A program made the translations under genes and the position numbers. The notes below the pieces were generated by a model. The model did not search any database. It was not told the origin of the DNA and saw nothing but the letters and a program-made list of their open reading frames with translations. From NCBI RefSeq assembly GCF_006716185.1, contig NZ_VFOP01000001.1, positions 1,178,001-1,242,000 on the forward strand: a DNA stretch of 64,000 nt, in the 5' to 3' direction. Positions 1 through 14,552 of the stretch are shown piece after piece. Source of the stretch: Ornithinicoccus hortensis. GTDB lineage: Bacteria > Actinomycetota > Actinomycetes > Actinomycetales > Dermatophilaceae. Every line of letters begins with the position of its first letter. Within the stretch, counting starts at the first letter, position 1.

Positions 1-698
1 CATACCGCGCCGCCGCCGAGAAGATCGACGGCACCCGGTTCTACAGCCCCGCCGAGGCGATCAGCATCGCCAAGGGCGCCGCGAGCGCCAAGTACGACGA
101 GACCGTCGAGGTCTCGCTGCGGCTGGGCGTCGACCCGCGCAAGGCCGACCAACTGGTCCGCGGCACCGTCAACCTGCCGCACGGCACCGGTAAGACCGCC
201 CGCGTGCTGGTCTTCGCCAACGGTGACAAGGCCGAGGCCGCCCGTGAGGCGGGCGCCGACTATGTCGGCTCCGACGACATGATCGAGAAGGTCTCCGGTG
301 GCTGGCTGGACTTCGACGCCGTCGTCGCCACCCCGGACCTGATGGGCAAGGTCGGTCGGCTGGGCAAGGTGCTGGGCCCCCGTGGCCTGATGCCGAATCC
401 GAAGACCGGCACCGTCACGATGGACACCGCCAAGGCCGTCTCCGACATCAAGGGCGGCAAGATCGAGTTCCGCGTCGACAAGCACGCGAACCTGCACTTC
501 ATCATCGGCAAGGTGAGTTTCGCGGAGTCGGCACTGGTGGACAACTACACCGCCGCCATGGACGAGATCCTGCGGCTCAAGCCGTCGGCGTCCAAGGGTC
601 GCTACGTCACCAAGGCGACGATGAGCACCACGATGGGCCCCGGCATCCCGCTGGACACCTCCGCCCGCGCCACGGGCGCCCCGGCGGCCCAGGGCTGA
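1..698 (+). CDS. rplA: 50S ribosomal protein L1, 5' end cut by window
   Basis: This is ribosomal protein L1, which forms the mobile L1 stalk of the 50S subunit and in many bacteria represses its own L11-L1 mRNA. The reading frame is open from position 3 and begins within the typical N-terminal helix (YRAAAEKID). By comparison with the family only about 6-10 residues are missing. The conserved L1 core is clear, including the [20 protein letters not shown] stretch around nt 349-408 and the late [14 protein letters not shown] segment. The protein ends in a short A/T/G-rich tail (ATGAPAAQG). A strong intrinsic terminator follows 50 nt after the stop. rplK should lie just upstream, outside the window. 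Confidence 0.97.
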   Translation, partial: YRAAAEKIDGTRFYSPAEAISIAKGAASAKYDETVEVSLRLGVDPRKADQLVRGTVNLPHGTGKTARVLVFANGDKAEAAREAGADYVGSDDMIEKVSGGWLDFDAVVATPDLMGKVGRLGKVLGPRGLMPNPKTGTVTMDTAKAVSDIKGGKIEFRVDKHANLHFIIGKVSFAESALVDNYTAAMDEILRLKPSASKGRYVTKATMSTTMGPGIPLDTSARATGAPAAQG

Positions 699-746
699 GC
701 CCAGACGCACCACCTGCCCCGGCGCCCGGCGCCGGACCGCAGCCAG

Positions 747-777
747 GACGCCCCCGACCGGACCGGTCGGGGGCGTC
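747..777 (+). terminator. Intrinsic terminator after rplA
   Basis: A perfect 14-bp stem (747-760 with 764-777) with a 3-nt loop closes the rplK-rplA transcription unit. It is followed by TTC rather than a long U-tract, as is common in high-GC actinobacteria. Confidence 0.85.
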
Positions 778-867
778 TTCGTCGCTGCGGTCGCATGTCG
801 TCGCTGCGGTGGCAGGTCGCGTTGTGCGCGGCCAGCCACTCCTCGCGCTCTGCGGTCCCGCCTCCCA

Positions 868-937
868 CGCCATGCAGATTGGGTCATGCAGGTTGAGTGG
901 CCCGCGACGCACAGTGCATGACCCAATCTGCATGGCG
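868..937. repeat. 23-bp perfect inverted repeat with internal 14-bp repeats
   Basis: Arms at 868-890 and 915-937 are perfectly complementary over 23 bp around a 24-nt centre. The left arm and centre also contain two related 14-mers in tandem (ATGCAGATTGGGTC at 872 and ATGCAGGTTGAGTG at 886). The same layout occurs on the other strand (ATGCAGATTGGGTC followed by ATGCACTGTGCGTC). The element sits between the rplA terminator and the 3' end of the convergent dehydrogenase gene, so it is not in a promoter position. It could be a repetitive extragenic palindrome or a small mobile-element remnant. I saw no second copy in this window. Confidence 0.8.
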
Positions 938-969
938 CCACTGCCCGGGCCGGCCGACGGGCGTGCGGG

Positions 970-1929
970 TCAGCCGACGGGCGTGAGGGTCGCCTCTCCG
1001 CGCAACACGGCCAGCACGTTGTCCGCGGCGAGCTGGGCCATGGCGGTTCGCGTCTCCACCGTGGCCGAGCCCAGGTGCGGGGCCAGGGCCACGTTCTCCA
1101 GCTCCAGCAGCCCCTCGTGCACCTCGGGCTCCTGCTCGAAGACGTCCAGCCCGGCCCCGGCGATGGTGCCGGCCCGCAGCGCCTGCACCAGGGCCTCCTC
1201 GTCGACGATGGGGCCGCGGGCGGAGTTGATCAGGTAGGCGGTGTCCTTCATCAGGGCCAGCTGCTCGGCCCCGATCAGGTGGTGGGTGGCCTCGGAGTAG
1301 GGGCAGTGCAGCGACACCACGTCCGAGGTCCGCAGCAACTCCGCCAGGTCCAGGCGGGTGGCGCCCAGCTCCTCGGCCAGTTCCGGGGCGCACGGCCTGC
1401 GGGAGTGGTAGACGACGTCCATCCCGAAGGCCCGGGCCCGGCGGGCCATCGCCGCGCCGATCCCCCCGAGCCCGACGATCCCGATCGTCTTGCCCTGCAG
1501 CCCCTGGCCGAGCAGGTAGAACATGCCCCACTTCCAGGGCGTGCCTGAGCGGATGATCCGCTCGCCCTCACCCAGCCGGCGGCTCACCATGAGCAACAGC
1601 CCGAAGGCGGTGTCGGCGGTGGCGTCGGTGAGCACGTCCGGGGTGTTGGTGACCAGCACGTCCCGCTCCCGGCAGGCGTCCACGTCGACGTTGTTGTAGC
1701 CCACCGCGACGTTCGCGACCACCTTCAGCTGGGGGCCGGCGGCGTCGAGCAGTTCGGCGTCGACCGACTCGGTGAGCAGCGTGACCAGGGCGTCGGCACC
1801 CCGCACCATCTCCAGGAGCGCCTCCCGGGAGACGGCGTCCTCCTCGTCGTGCGCGACCACGTCGTGCTCCGCGGCCAGCGAGTCGACGGCCTGCCGCGGG
1901 ATCCGGCCGGTCACCACCACGCGGCTCAT
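970..1929 (-). CDS. D-isomer-specific 2-hydroxyacid dehydrogenase
   Basis: This is an NAD(P)-dependent 2-hydroxyacid dehydrogenase of the glyoxylate/hydroxypyruvate reductase type, about 319 aa. It has the split catalytic domain, the dinucleotide motif GLGGIG at about residues 153-158, and the catalytic triad Arg (in SARGP, about 238), Glu (in EQEPE, about 267) and His (in PHLGS, about 285). I chose the ATG at 1929 because it overlaps the stop of the upstream aminotransferase gene (ATGA) and has a GGAG 8 nt upstream. A start five codons earlier at 1944 is possible but lies inside the neighbour. The tight overlap implies translational coupling. The substrate cannot be told from sequence; glyoxylate, hydroxypyruvate or an aromatic 2-oxoacid would all fit next to an aminotransferase. 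Confidence 0.92.
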   Translation of the reverse strand: MSRVVVTGRIPRQAVDSLAAEHDVVAHDEEDAVSREALLEMVRGADALVTLLTESVDAELLDAAGPQLKVVANVAVGYNNVDVDACRERDVLVTNTPDVLTDATADTAFGLLLMVSRRLGEGERIIRSGTPWKWGMFYLLGQGLQGKTIGIVGLGGIGAAMARRARAFGMDVVYHSRRPCAPELAEELGATRLDLAELLRTSDVVSLHCPYSEATHHLIGAEQLALMKDTAYLINSARGPIVDEEALVQALRAGTIAGAGLDVFEQEPEVHEGLLELENVALAPHLGSATVETRTAMAQLAADNVLAVLRGEATLTPVG

Positions 1930-3122
1930 GCCGACTCCACCCACTCGCCGAGCCGGCCCAGGCCCTCCCGGATCGCGGATTCGTCGATGCCGGAGTAGGC
2001 CAGCCGGATGTAGTGCCGGTCCTCACCCGGGACGGGGCGGCCGAAGTGTCGCCGGGTGCAGAACGAGACGCCGGTGGCGTGCAGCGCCTGCTCGGCGAAG
2101 TCGCCCAGGTCCGCGGTGCCGACCCGCTCCATCGCCTCCGTGACGTCCGGGAAGACGTAGAACGTCGACCGCGGCACCTCGACGGACATGCCGGGGATGG
2201 CGTTGACCAGCTCGCAGGTGGCGTCCCGGCGGGACCGGAGCACCCCGAGCATGTCCGACACCGACTGCTGGCTGCCGCGCAGCGCCTCGATCCCGGCCCA
2301 CTGCACGTAGTGCGTGGTGCACGACTCGTCGTTGGTGTTCAGGGTGCTGAAGACCGAGGCCACCTCGGGCGGGGCCACCGCGCAGCCCAGCCGGGAGCCG
2401 GTCATCGCGAACTTCTTGCTGAACGTGTAGAGGATCACGGTGCGCTCGGCCATCCCCGGCAGCGCGGCGATCGAGGAGGACTCGCCCTCGTAGCGCATCT
2501 CGAAGTATGCCTCGTCGGAGAGCACCCACAGGTCGTGCTCCACGGCCAGGTCGGCGATCGCCTGCCGCTCCTCGGGGGTCGACTCCGCCGAGATCGGGTT
2601 CTGCAGGTCGTTGTAGATGATCGCCACGGTCCGGTCGGTGATCGCGGCGCGCACCTGGTCCAGGTCGATCCGGAAGCCGTCCTCGGTCGGCAGGTAGCGG
2701 TAGGGCACCGCGGTGCCGCCGTGGTACTCGATCTGCGACTCGTAGATCGGGAAGCCGGGGTTGGGGTAGAGCACCTCCTGCCCCGGGTCCATCACCGTCT
2801 GGATGAACTTGGTGATCACCGGCTTGCCACCGGTCATCACGACGACGTTGCCGGGGTCGACCTCGATCCCGCGCTGCCCGCCGATGTCCTCGGCCAGCGC
2901 CTCGCGCAGCTCCGGTATGCCGGCGCCCGGGCAGTACCCGGTCTTCCCGTCGGCGATGGCCCGGTTCATCGCCTCGACGATGTGCGGAGCGGTCGGGATG
3001 TTGATGTCCCCCAGGTGGAACGGGTAGATGGTGTTGCCGCGGGAGCCCCAGTCGGCCGCGGCCAGGGCGACGGCGAAGGCGGTCTCGGTGCCGAGCCGTT
3101 CGAGTCGTCGGGCGAGTGTCAT
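1926..3122 (-). CDS. PLP-dependent class I/II aminotransferase
   Basis: A 398-aa fold-type I aminotransferase that swaps an amino group between an amino acid and a 2-oxoacid. Visible motifs are the NP-type substrate loop near residues 171-176 (YNDLQNP), the pyridoxal ring contact Asp in SDEAY (about 203), and the Schiff-base lysine in TFSKKFAMTGSRLG (about 236), followed by the phosphate-binding Arg. It is probably the first gene of a two-gene unit with the dehydrogenase, whose start overlaps its stop. The pair could interconvert an amino acid, its 2-oxoacid and its 2-hydroxyacid, but which one is not visible. The pair interrupts the rplA-rplJ interval on the strand opposite to the ribosomal genes. 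Confidence 0.92.
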   Translation of the reverse strand: MTLARRLERLGTETAFAVALAAADWGSRGNTIYPFHLGDINIPTAPHIVEAMNRAIADGKTGYCPGAGIPELREALAEDIGGQRGIEVDPGNVVVMTGGKPVITKFIQTVMDPGQEVLYPNPGFPIYESQIEYHGGTAVPYRYLPTEDGFRIDLDQVRAAITDRTVAIIYNDLQNPISAESTPEERQAIADLAVEHDLWVLSDEAYFEMRYEGESSSIAALPGMAERTVILYTFSKKFAMTGSRLGCAVAPPEVASVFSTLNTNDESCTTHYVQWAGIEALRGSQQSVSDMLGVLRSRRDATCELVNAIPGMSVEVPRSTFYVFPDVTEAMERVGTADLGDFAEQALHATGVSFCTRRHFGRPVPGEDRHYIRLAYSGIDESAIREGLGRLGEWVESA

Positions 3123-3174
3123 GACAGGTTCCTCCGTCGTCGGTGAGGCGGCCTTTGCCGCGGGTGTGGGCCGG

Positions 3175-3897
3175 TCAGCCCAGCAGCTCCTTGAGGTACT
3201 TGGGCAGCATCGCCCACCAGGTGGGCCACTCGTGCTCGAACTCCGGGCCCCAGTCGTCGACCCGGTTGGGCACCCCCTTCTTCCCGAGCACGCCGGCCAT
3301 CCGCCACGACTCGTCGATGTTCTCCCAGGCCCCGGTGCCCGAGGCCAGCAGGACGAAGCGTTTCCGCAGCACCTCCAGCTGCGGCCCCTCCAGGCCCGGG
3401 AGGAACTTGGTGGGGGAGGAGAAGTACAGGTCGTCGGTGTAGCCGCCCAGGAAGCGTTCCACGTCGTAGGTGCCGGACATCCCGATCGCGGCGCCGAACA
3501 GCTCGGGGAACCGGCAGATCAGCGCGACCGAGTTGAACGCGCCGATCGAGGCCCCGGCCACGATCACCGAGTGGCTGGTGCCGGCGTCGGCCCGGATCGC
3601 CGGCACCACCTCGTGGGCCACCGCCTGGTGGAACTGGTTGAGCAGGGCGTTGCGGTACTGCACGGTGCCGGTGCCGAGCGTCATCGCCTTGCCGGCGACG
3701 CTGTCGCAGCTGAACAGGCGGATGGCGCCGGACTCGATGAGATCGCCCAGGTGCGTCACCAGGTGGTGTCGCTCGATCTCCTCGGCGTCACCACCCGCCG
3801 TCGGCAGGACGAGCACCGGGATCCCGCCGTGGCCCCACCGGGCCAACGAGATCTCCTGCTGCATACGGGGGGACACCCAGCGTTCGACGGCTTTCAT
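3175..3897 (-). CDS. Alpha/beta-hydrolase, putative esterase (COG4947-like)
   Basis: A 240-aa cytoplasmic alpha/beta-hydrolase. The nucleophile elbow is GASIG (Ser about 117). The N-terminal part carries the oxyanion-side loop LPTAGGDAEE, and the C-terminal EFEHEWPTWW segment (about 217-227) supplies a likely catalytic His. It has no signal peptide. The family is usually annotated as putative esterase and the natural substrate is unknown. It lies 52 nt upstream of the aminotransferase on the same strand, so the three minus-strand genes may be one operon. Its 5' region is divergent from the rplJ promoter. Confidence 0.85.
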   Translation of the reverse strand: MKAVERWVSPRMQQEISLARWGHGGIPVLVLPTAGGDAEEIERHHLVTHLGDLIESGAIRLFSCDSVAGKAMTLGTGTVQYRNALLNQFHQAVAHEVVPAIRADAGTSHSVIVAGASIGAFNSVALICRFPELFGAAIGMSGTYDVERFLGGYTDDLYFSSPTKFLPGLEGPQLEVLRKRFVLLASGTGAWENIDESWRMAGVLGKKGVPNRVDDWGPEFEHEWPTWWAMLPKYLKELLG

Positions 3898-3949
3898 GGA
3901 CTAACACGTACCGGACTGCGGGGCTCAGCACCACCCCCCGGGCCCAGAT

Positions 3950-3979
3950 TTGGTCGGGTTGCCCGTGGACCGGTACAGT
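3950..3979 (+). promoter_or_regulatory. Probable sigma-A promoter of rplJ-rplL
   Basis: A TTGGTC -35 (3950-3955) and a TACAGT -10 (3974-3979) are separated by 18 nt. It reads toward rplJ and leaves a leader of about 200 nt. Confidence 0.6.
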
Positions 3980-3985
3980 TTCGGC

Positions 3986-4186
3986 ATACCCATGACCGCC
4001 GGTTGTCGGCGTGCCCGCGACGAGAGTCGCAGGCGCCCGGCCGAAGGTCCCGCTCGACGGGCGACCCGCGCAGGTGAACGTGTATCGCAGCATGCCGTAT
4101 GGCGTGCCCGAGCCCCGTGCGCCCGCGCCGGGGCTCTTGTCGTGTGTGGCCCGGAGGGTAACCGGCACCACGACGAAGGAGGCCCC
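3986..4186 (+). promoter_or_regulatory. L10-type leader RNA with attenuator-like hairpin
   Basis: The long untranslated leader of rplJ is GC-rich and can fold extensively. It contains a CGCAGGTGAA segment (4068-4077) that resembles the purine-rich element bound by the L10(L12)4 complex in known L10 leaders. It also has an 8-bp GC hairpin at 4110-4136 (stem 4110-4117/4129-4136) followed by TTGT, which could act as an attenuator. Feedback control by L10 is established for this leader class. That this example works the same way is an inference from position and these elements. Confidence 0.55.
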
Positions 4187-4837
4187 ATGGCGACTGCTGA
4201 GAAGGCTGCTGCCATCGCCGAGTTGACGGACCGGTTCCGCGACTCGGGTGCGGCCGTGCTCACCGAGTACCGCGGACTGACCGTGGCGCAGCTCAGCGAG
4301 CTCCGCACCTCGCTCCGCGAGCACGCGACCTATGCCGTGGTGAAGAACACGCTCACCAAGCGGGCTGCCGCCGAGGCCGGCGTCGCCGGCCTGGACGAGC
4401 ACCTGCAGGGCCCCACGGCCATCGCCTTCGTCACCGGTGACCCGGTGGAGGCGGCCAAGGGCCTGCGTGACTTTGCCAAGGCAAACCCCCACCTGGTGAT
4501 CAAGGCCGGGATCCTCGACGGCAAGCCGTTGAGCCCGGAGGAGATCACCAAGCTCGCCGACCTCGAGTCGCGCGAGACGCTGTTGGCCAAGCTGGCGGGC
4601 GCCATGAACGCCTCGCTGAGCCAGGCCGTCTACCTGTTCGCCGCTCCGCTGTCGCAGGCCGCTCGCACCGTCGACGCGCTGCGGGCGAAGGTCGAGCAGG
4701 AAGGCCCCGTGGCGGACGCCGCGCCGGCCAGCACCGAGGCCGCCGAGGCCGAGGCGGAGACCCCCGCCGCGGACGAGGTTGCCGCACCGGCCGAGGAGGC
4801 CACCACCAACGTCGCCGAGGGTGGCGACGAGAGCTGA
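4187..4837 (+). CDS. rplJ: 50S ribosomal protein L10
   Basis: L10 anchors the L7/L12 dimers at the base of the ribosomal stalk. The protein is 216 aa. It has the normal N-terminal rRNA-binding domain (about 1-130, with [10 protein letters not shown] and the [12 protein letters not shown] segment) and the C-terminal helix that binds L12. A 40-residue acidic Ala/Glu/Pro tail follows, longer than in E. coli L10 (165 aa) but common in actinobacteria. The ATG at 4187 has a strong GAAGGAGG Shine-Dalgarno 4 nt upstream; longer open frame upstream is the leader. rplL follows after 63 nt in the same unit. Confidence 0.97.
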   Translation: MATAEKAAAIAELTDRFRDSGAAVLTEYRGLTVAQLSELRTSLREHATYAVVKNTLTKRAAAEAGVAGLDEHLQGPTAIAFVTGDPVEAAKGLRDFAKANPHLVIKAGILDGKPLSPEEITKLADLESRETLLAKLAGAMNASLSQAVYLFAAPLSQAARTVDALRAKVEQEGPVADAAPASTEAAEAEAETPAADEVAAPAEEATTNVAEGGDES

Positions 4838-4900
4838 CGCGACCCCGCGCCAGCGCAACCACCAACGCCACTCACGGCACCACACGGAAGGAACGCCACC

Positions 4901-5293
4901 ATGGCGAAGCTGAGCACTGACGAGCTCCTTGACGCGTTCAAGGAGATGACCCTGATCGAGCTGTCCGAGTTCGTCAAGGAGTTCGAGGACACCTTCAACG
5001 TCACCGCCGCGGCCCCGGTTGCCGTCGCGGGTGCGGCCCCGGCCGCCGGCGGCGGCGACGCCGCTGCCGCCGCCGAGGAGCAGGACGAGTTCGACGTCAT
5101 CCTCGAGGCTGCTGGCGACAAGAAGATCCAGGTCATCAAGGAGGTCCGCGCGCTGACCTCCCTCGGCCTGAAGGAGGCCAAGGACCTGGTCGACGGGGCC
5201 CCGAAGCCGGTCCTGGAGAAGGCCGACAAGGAGGCCGCCGAGAAGGCCAAGGAGGCCCTCGAGGGCGCCGGCGCCACCGTCACCCTGAAGTGA
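4901..5293 (+). CDS. rplL: 50S ribosomal protein L7/L12
   Basis: L7/L12 is the multi-copy stalk protein that recruits and activates the translational GTPases. The 130-aa product has the N-terminal dimerisation helices (about 1-35), an Ala/Gly/Pro hinge (about 36-58) and the conserved C-terminal factor-binding domain with the [20 protein letters not shown] helix pair. The start has a good GGAAGG ribosome site. A perfect 18-bp terminator stem begins 38 nt after the stop, so rplJ-rplL is a closed unit separate from rpoBC. Confidence 0.98.
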   Translation: MAKLSTDELLDAFKEMTLIELSEFVKEFEDTFNVTAAAPVAVAGAAPAAGGGDAAAAAEEQDEFDVILEAAGDKKIQVIKEVRALTSLGLKEAKDLVDGAPKPVLEKADKEAAEKAKEALEGAGATVTLK

Positions 5294-5330
5294 CACCGTC
5301 CGGGGCACCGCCCCGGGCTGCATGACCCCG

Positions 5331-5368
5331 CTGCGGGCGGGACGGACCACGGTCCGTCCCGCCCGCAG
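5331..5368 (+). terminator. Strong intrinsic terminator after rplL
   Basis: A perfect 18-bp stem (5331-5348 with 5351-5368) is closed by a two-nucleotide tip and followed by CTGCTTTGTG. The rest of the 440-nt gap to rpoB (5294-5733) holds the rpoB promoter and a leader of about 150 nt. I see no gene or other element in it. Confidence 0.9.
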
Positions 5369-5550
5369 CTGCTTTGTGTGCACCGCCTCCGTGCACCGTC
5401 GCGTCCTGCCCGAAGGTGCCGGCCGCACGGCGTGCCAGGGGGGACACGCCGGGGGAGGGCTTGACGCAGCGGCGACGACCAGACATCCTGCTGGTCAACA
5501 ACGCGTGTGCGTGGAGGCTCACGGACGCGGACATCGCCTGGAGGGGCCGG

Positions 5551-5580
5551 TTGGACTGGGCTGGGGGATCCGTGTATGCT
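5551..5580 (+). promoter_or_regulatory. Probable sigma-A promoter of rpoBC
   Basis: A TTGGAC -35 (5551-5556) and a TATGCT -10 (5575-5580) are separated by 18 nt. It is one of the best-matching promoters in the window and lies between the rplL terminator and rpoB, so rpoBC has its own promoter here. Confidence 0.75.
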
Positions 5581-5733
5581 GTCGCTTTGCGCTGCCCTTC
5601 ACCCGTCCTGTCACCGTCGACCGCCGCTGCGTGTGCGATCATCCCGTCGCGCCCACGCGCCGGACGACGGTCTCCGAGCGAGTGTCGGGCCCGCTGACCC
5701 TGCACGCTTGTTAGGCCCGTGGAAGGACCATCC

Positions 5734-9219
<3,486 letters not shown>

Positions 9220-9226
9220 CGGTGAC

Positions 9227-9257
9227 CCCGGCCCGGGTGGCACCCACCCGGGCCGGG
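9227..9257 (+). other. rpoB-rpoC intercistronic hairpin
   Basis: A perfect 14-bp GC-rich stem (9227-9240 with 9244-9257) with a CAC loop lies directly after the rpoB stop. There is no U-tract, and rpoC must be transcribed through it. It may be a partial terminator, an RNA processing site or an mRNA stabiliser. Confidence 0.7.
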
Positions 9258-9330
9258 CACACCCCGGACATACCCGCCTGATTTAACGAACTACCTGAGA
9301 ATCACGAGTTCTCACGAAAGAAGGATCCAC

Positions 9331-13248
<3,918 letters not shown>

Positions 13249-13273
13249 TCCGGGACCGGATCCGTTGACGGAC

Positions 13274-13314
13274 GGGCGGGTATGCCGTGGGGTCACTCCC
13301 CGGCATACCCGCCC
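13274..13314 (+). terminator. Intrinsic terminator after rpoC
   Basis: A 14-bp stem (13274-13287 with 13301-13314) is followed by TTCGG. The stem includes the GGTATGCCG/CGGCATACC word that recurs in this genome, and a third half-copy (CGGCATACCG) lies immediately downstream. Confidence 0.85.
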
Positions 13315-13359
13315 TTCGGCATACCGGCCCCCGGTGCCCCGGGCGCGGCCGGCGTCGAT

Positions 13360-13389
13360 TTGGCCGCGGCCGACCGGTGCCGGTATCGT
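13360..13389 (+). promoter_or_regulatory. Probable promoter of the rpsL-rpsG-fusA-tuf unit
   Basis: A TTGGCC -35 (13360-13365) and a TATCGT -10 (13384-13389) are spaced by 18 nt. The leader of about 265 nt contains an 8-bp hairpin (13493-13500 with 13504-13511), which could be a regulatory structure. Nothing else was recognised in the gap 13315-13658. Confidence 0.5.
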
Positions 13390-13658
13390 GGTCCTCCGTG
13401 TGTGCGGCGCTGTCGCATGCCGTCGTCACTTCGTCGGCCAAGCTGCCGGGGTGACAACCCCTCTCGCCGGGCAGTCCGGCCGGACCCACCACCTCTCCCA
13501 CCCTGGGAGAGTGCTGCGGGGAATCGGCCGGGAAGTGCAGGGGAGAGCGTCGGACCGTCTCTCGTCCATCACGGACGGTGGCCGGGTCGGCTACACCAAG
13601 GAGCGTAACCCACCAGTGATGGCGGGGAGCGCGGACAACATCGACTGACGGAGAATCA

Positions 13659-14033
13659 GTGCCCACAATCAACCAGCTGGTCCGCAAGGGGCGGCAGGAC
13701 AAGGTCAAGAAGACCAACAGTCCCGCCCTGAAGGGGAACCCCCAGCGCCGCGGTGTCTGCACCCGCGTCTACACCACCACCCCGAAGAAGCCGAACTCTG
13801 CCCTGCGCAAGGTCGCTCGCGTGAAGCTGACCAGCGGCATCGAGGTCACGGCATACATCCCGGGCGTCGGCCACAACCTGCAGGAGCACTCGATCGTGCT
13901 CGTGCGTGGTGGGCGGGTCAAGGACCTCCCCGGCGTGCGCTACAAGATCATCCGCGGGTCCCTGGACACCCAGGGCGTCAAGGGCCGCAACCAGGCCCGC
14001 TCCCGCTACGGCGCGAAGAAGGAGAAGAAGTAA
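13659..14033 (+). CDS. rpsL: 30S ribosomal protein S12
   Basis: S12 lines the decoding centre and affects accuracy. The 124-aa protein starts at a GTG with a GGAG 5 nt upstream. The [12 protein letters not shown] motif and the [12 protein letters not shown] loop carry the wild-type lysines (E. coli Lys42 and Lys87 equivalents) whose mutation gives streptomycin resistance, so a sensitive genotype is expected. The stop and the rpsG start share a nucleotide (TAATG), indicating translational coupling. Confidence 0.98.
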   Translation: MPTINQLVRKGRQDKVKKTNSPALKGNPQRRGVCTRVYTTTPKKPNSALRKVARVKLTSGIEVTAYIPGVGHNLQEHSIVLVRGGRVKDLPGVRYKIIRGSLDTQGVKGRNQARSRYGAKKEKK

Positions 14034-14503
14034 TGCCTCGTAAGGGCCCCGCTCCGAAGCGCCCCCTGATGGCCGACCCGGTCTACGGGTCGACCCTGGT
14101 GACCCAGCTGGTCAACAAGATCCTGGTCGACGGCAAGAAGTCCGTCGCCGAGACCATCGTCTACGGCGCCCTCGAGGGCTGCCGCGCCAAGACCGGCACC
14201 GACCCGGTGGCCACGCTCAAGCGGGCCCTGGACAACGTCAAGCCGGCCCTTGAGGTGAAGAGCCGCCGCGTCGGTGGCGCCACCTACCAGGTGCCGATCG
14301 AGGTCAAGGGCAACCGCGCCACGACCCTGTCGCTGCGCTGGTTGGTCGGCTACTCCCGGCAGCGTCGGGAGAAGACCATGACCGAGCGTCTGATGAACGA
14401 GATCCTCGACGCCAGCAACGGTCTGGGAGCAGCGGTCAAGCGCCGCGAGGACACCCACAAGATGGCCGAGGCCAACAAGGCCTTCGCGCACTACCGCTGG
14501 TGA
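14033..14503 (+). CDS. rpsG: 30S ribosomal protein S7
   Basis: S7 nucleates assembly of the 30S head and contacts tRNA at the E site; it is the feedback repressor of the str operon in E. coli. It is 156 aa, the normal length. The [20 protein letters not shown] start, the [13 protein letters not shown] core and the C-terminal [18 protein letters not shown] are typical. Its start overlaps the rpsL stop by one nucleotide. fusA follows after 49 nt. Confidence 0.98.
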   Translation: MPRKGPAPKRPLMADPVYGSTLVTQLVNKILVDGKKSVAETIVYGALEGCRAKTGTDPVATLKRALDNVKPALEVKSRRVGGATYQVPIEVKGNRATTLSLRWLVGYSRQRREKTMTERLMNEILDASNGLGAAVKRREDTHKMAEANKAFAHYRW

Positions 14504-14552
14504 CCCGGTCCCCGGACCCCGTATCCGCACGTAACGCTAGGGAAGAGAAACT

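Noticed and set aside
5719-5733. GTG at 5719 as rpoB start
   Set aside because: It would overlap the GGAAGGA ribosome site that is ideally placed for the TTG at 5734.
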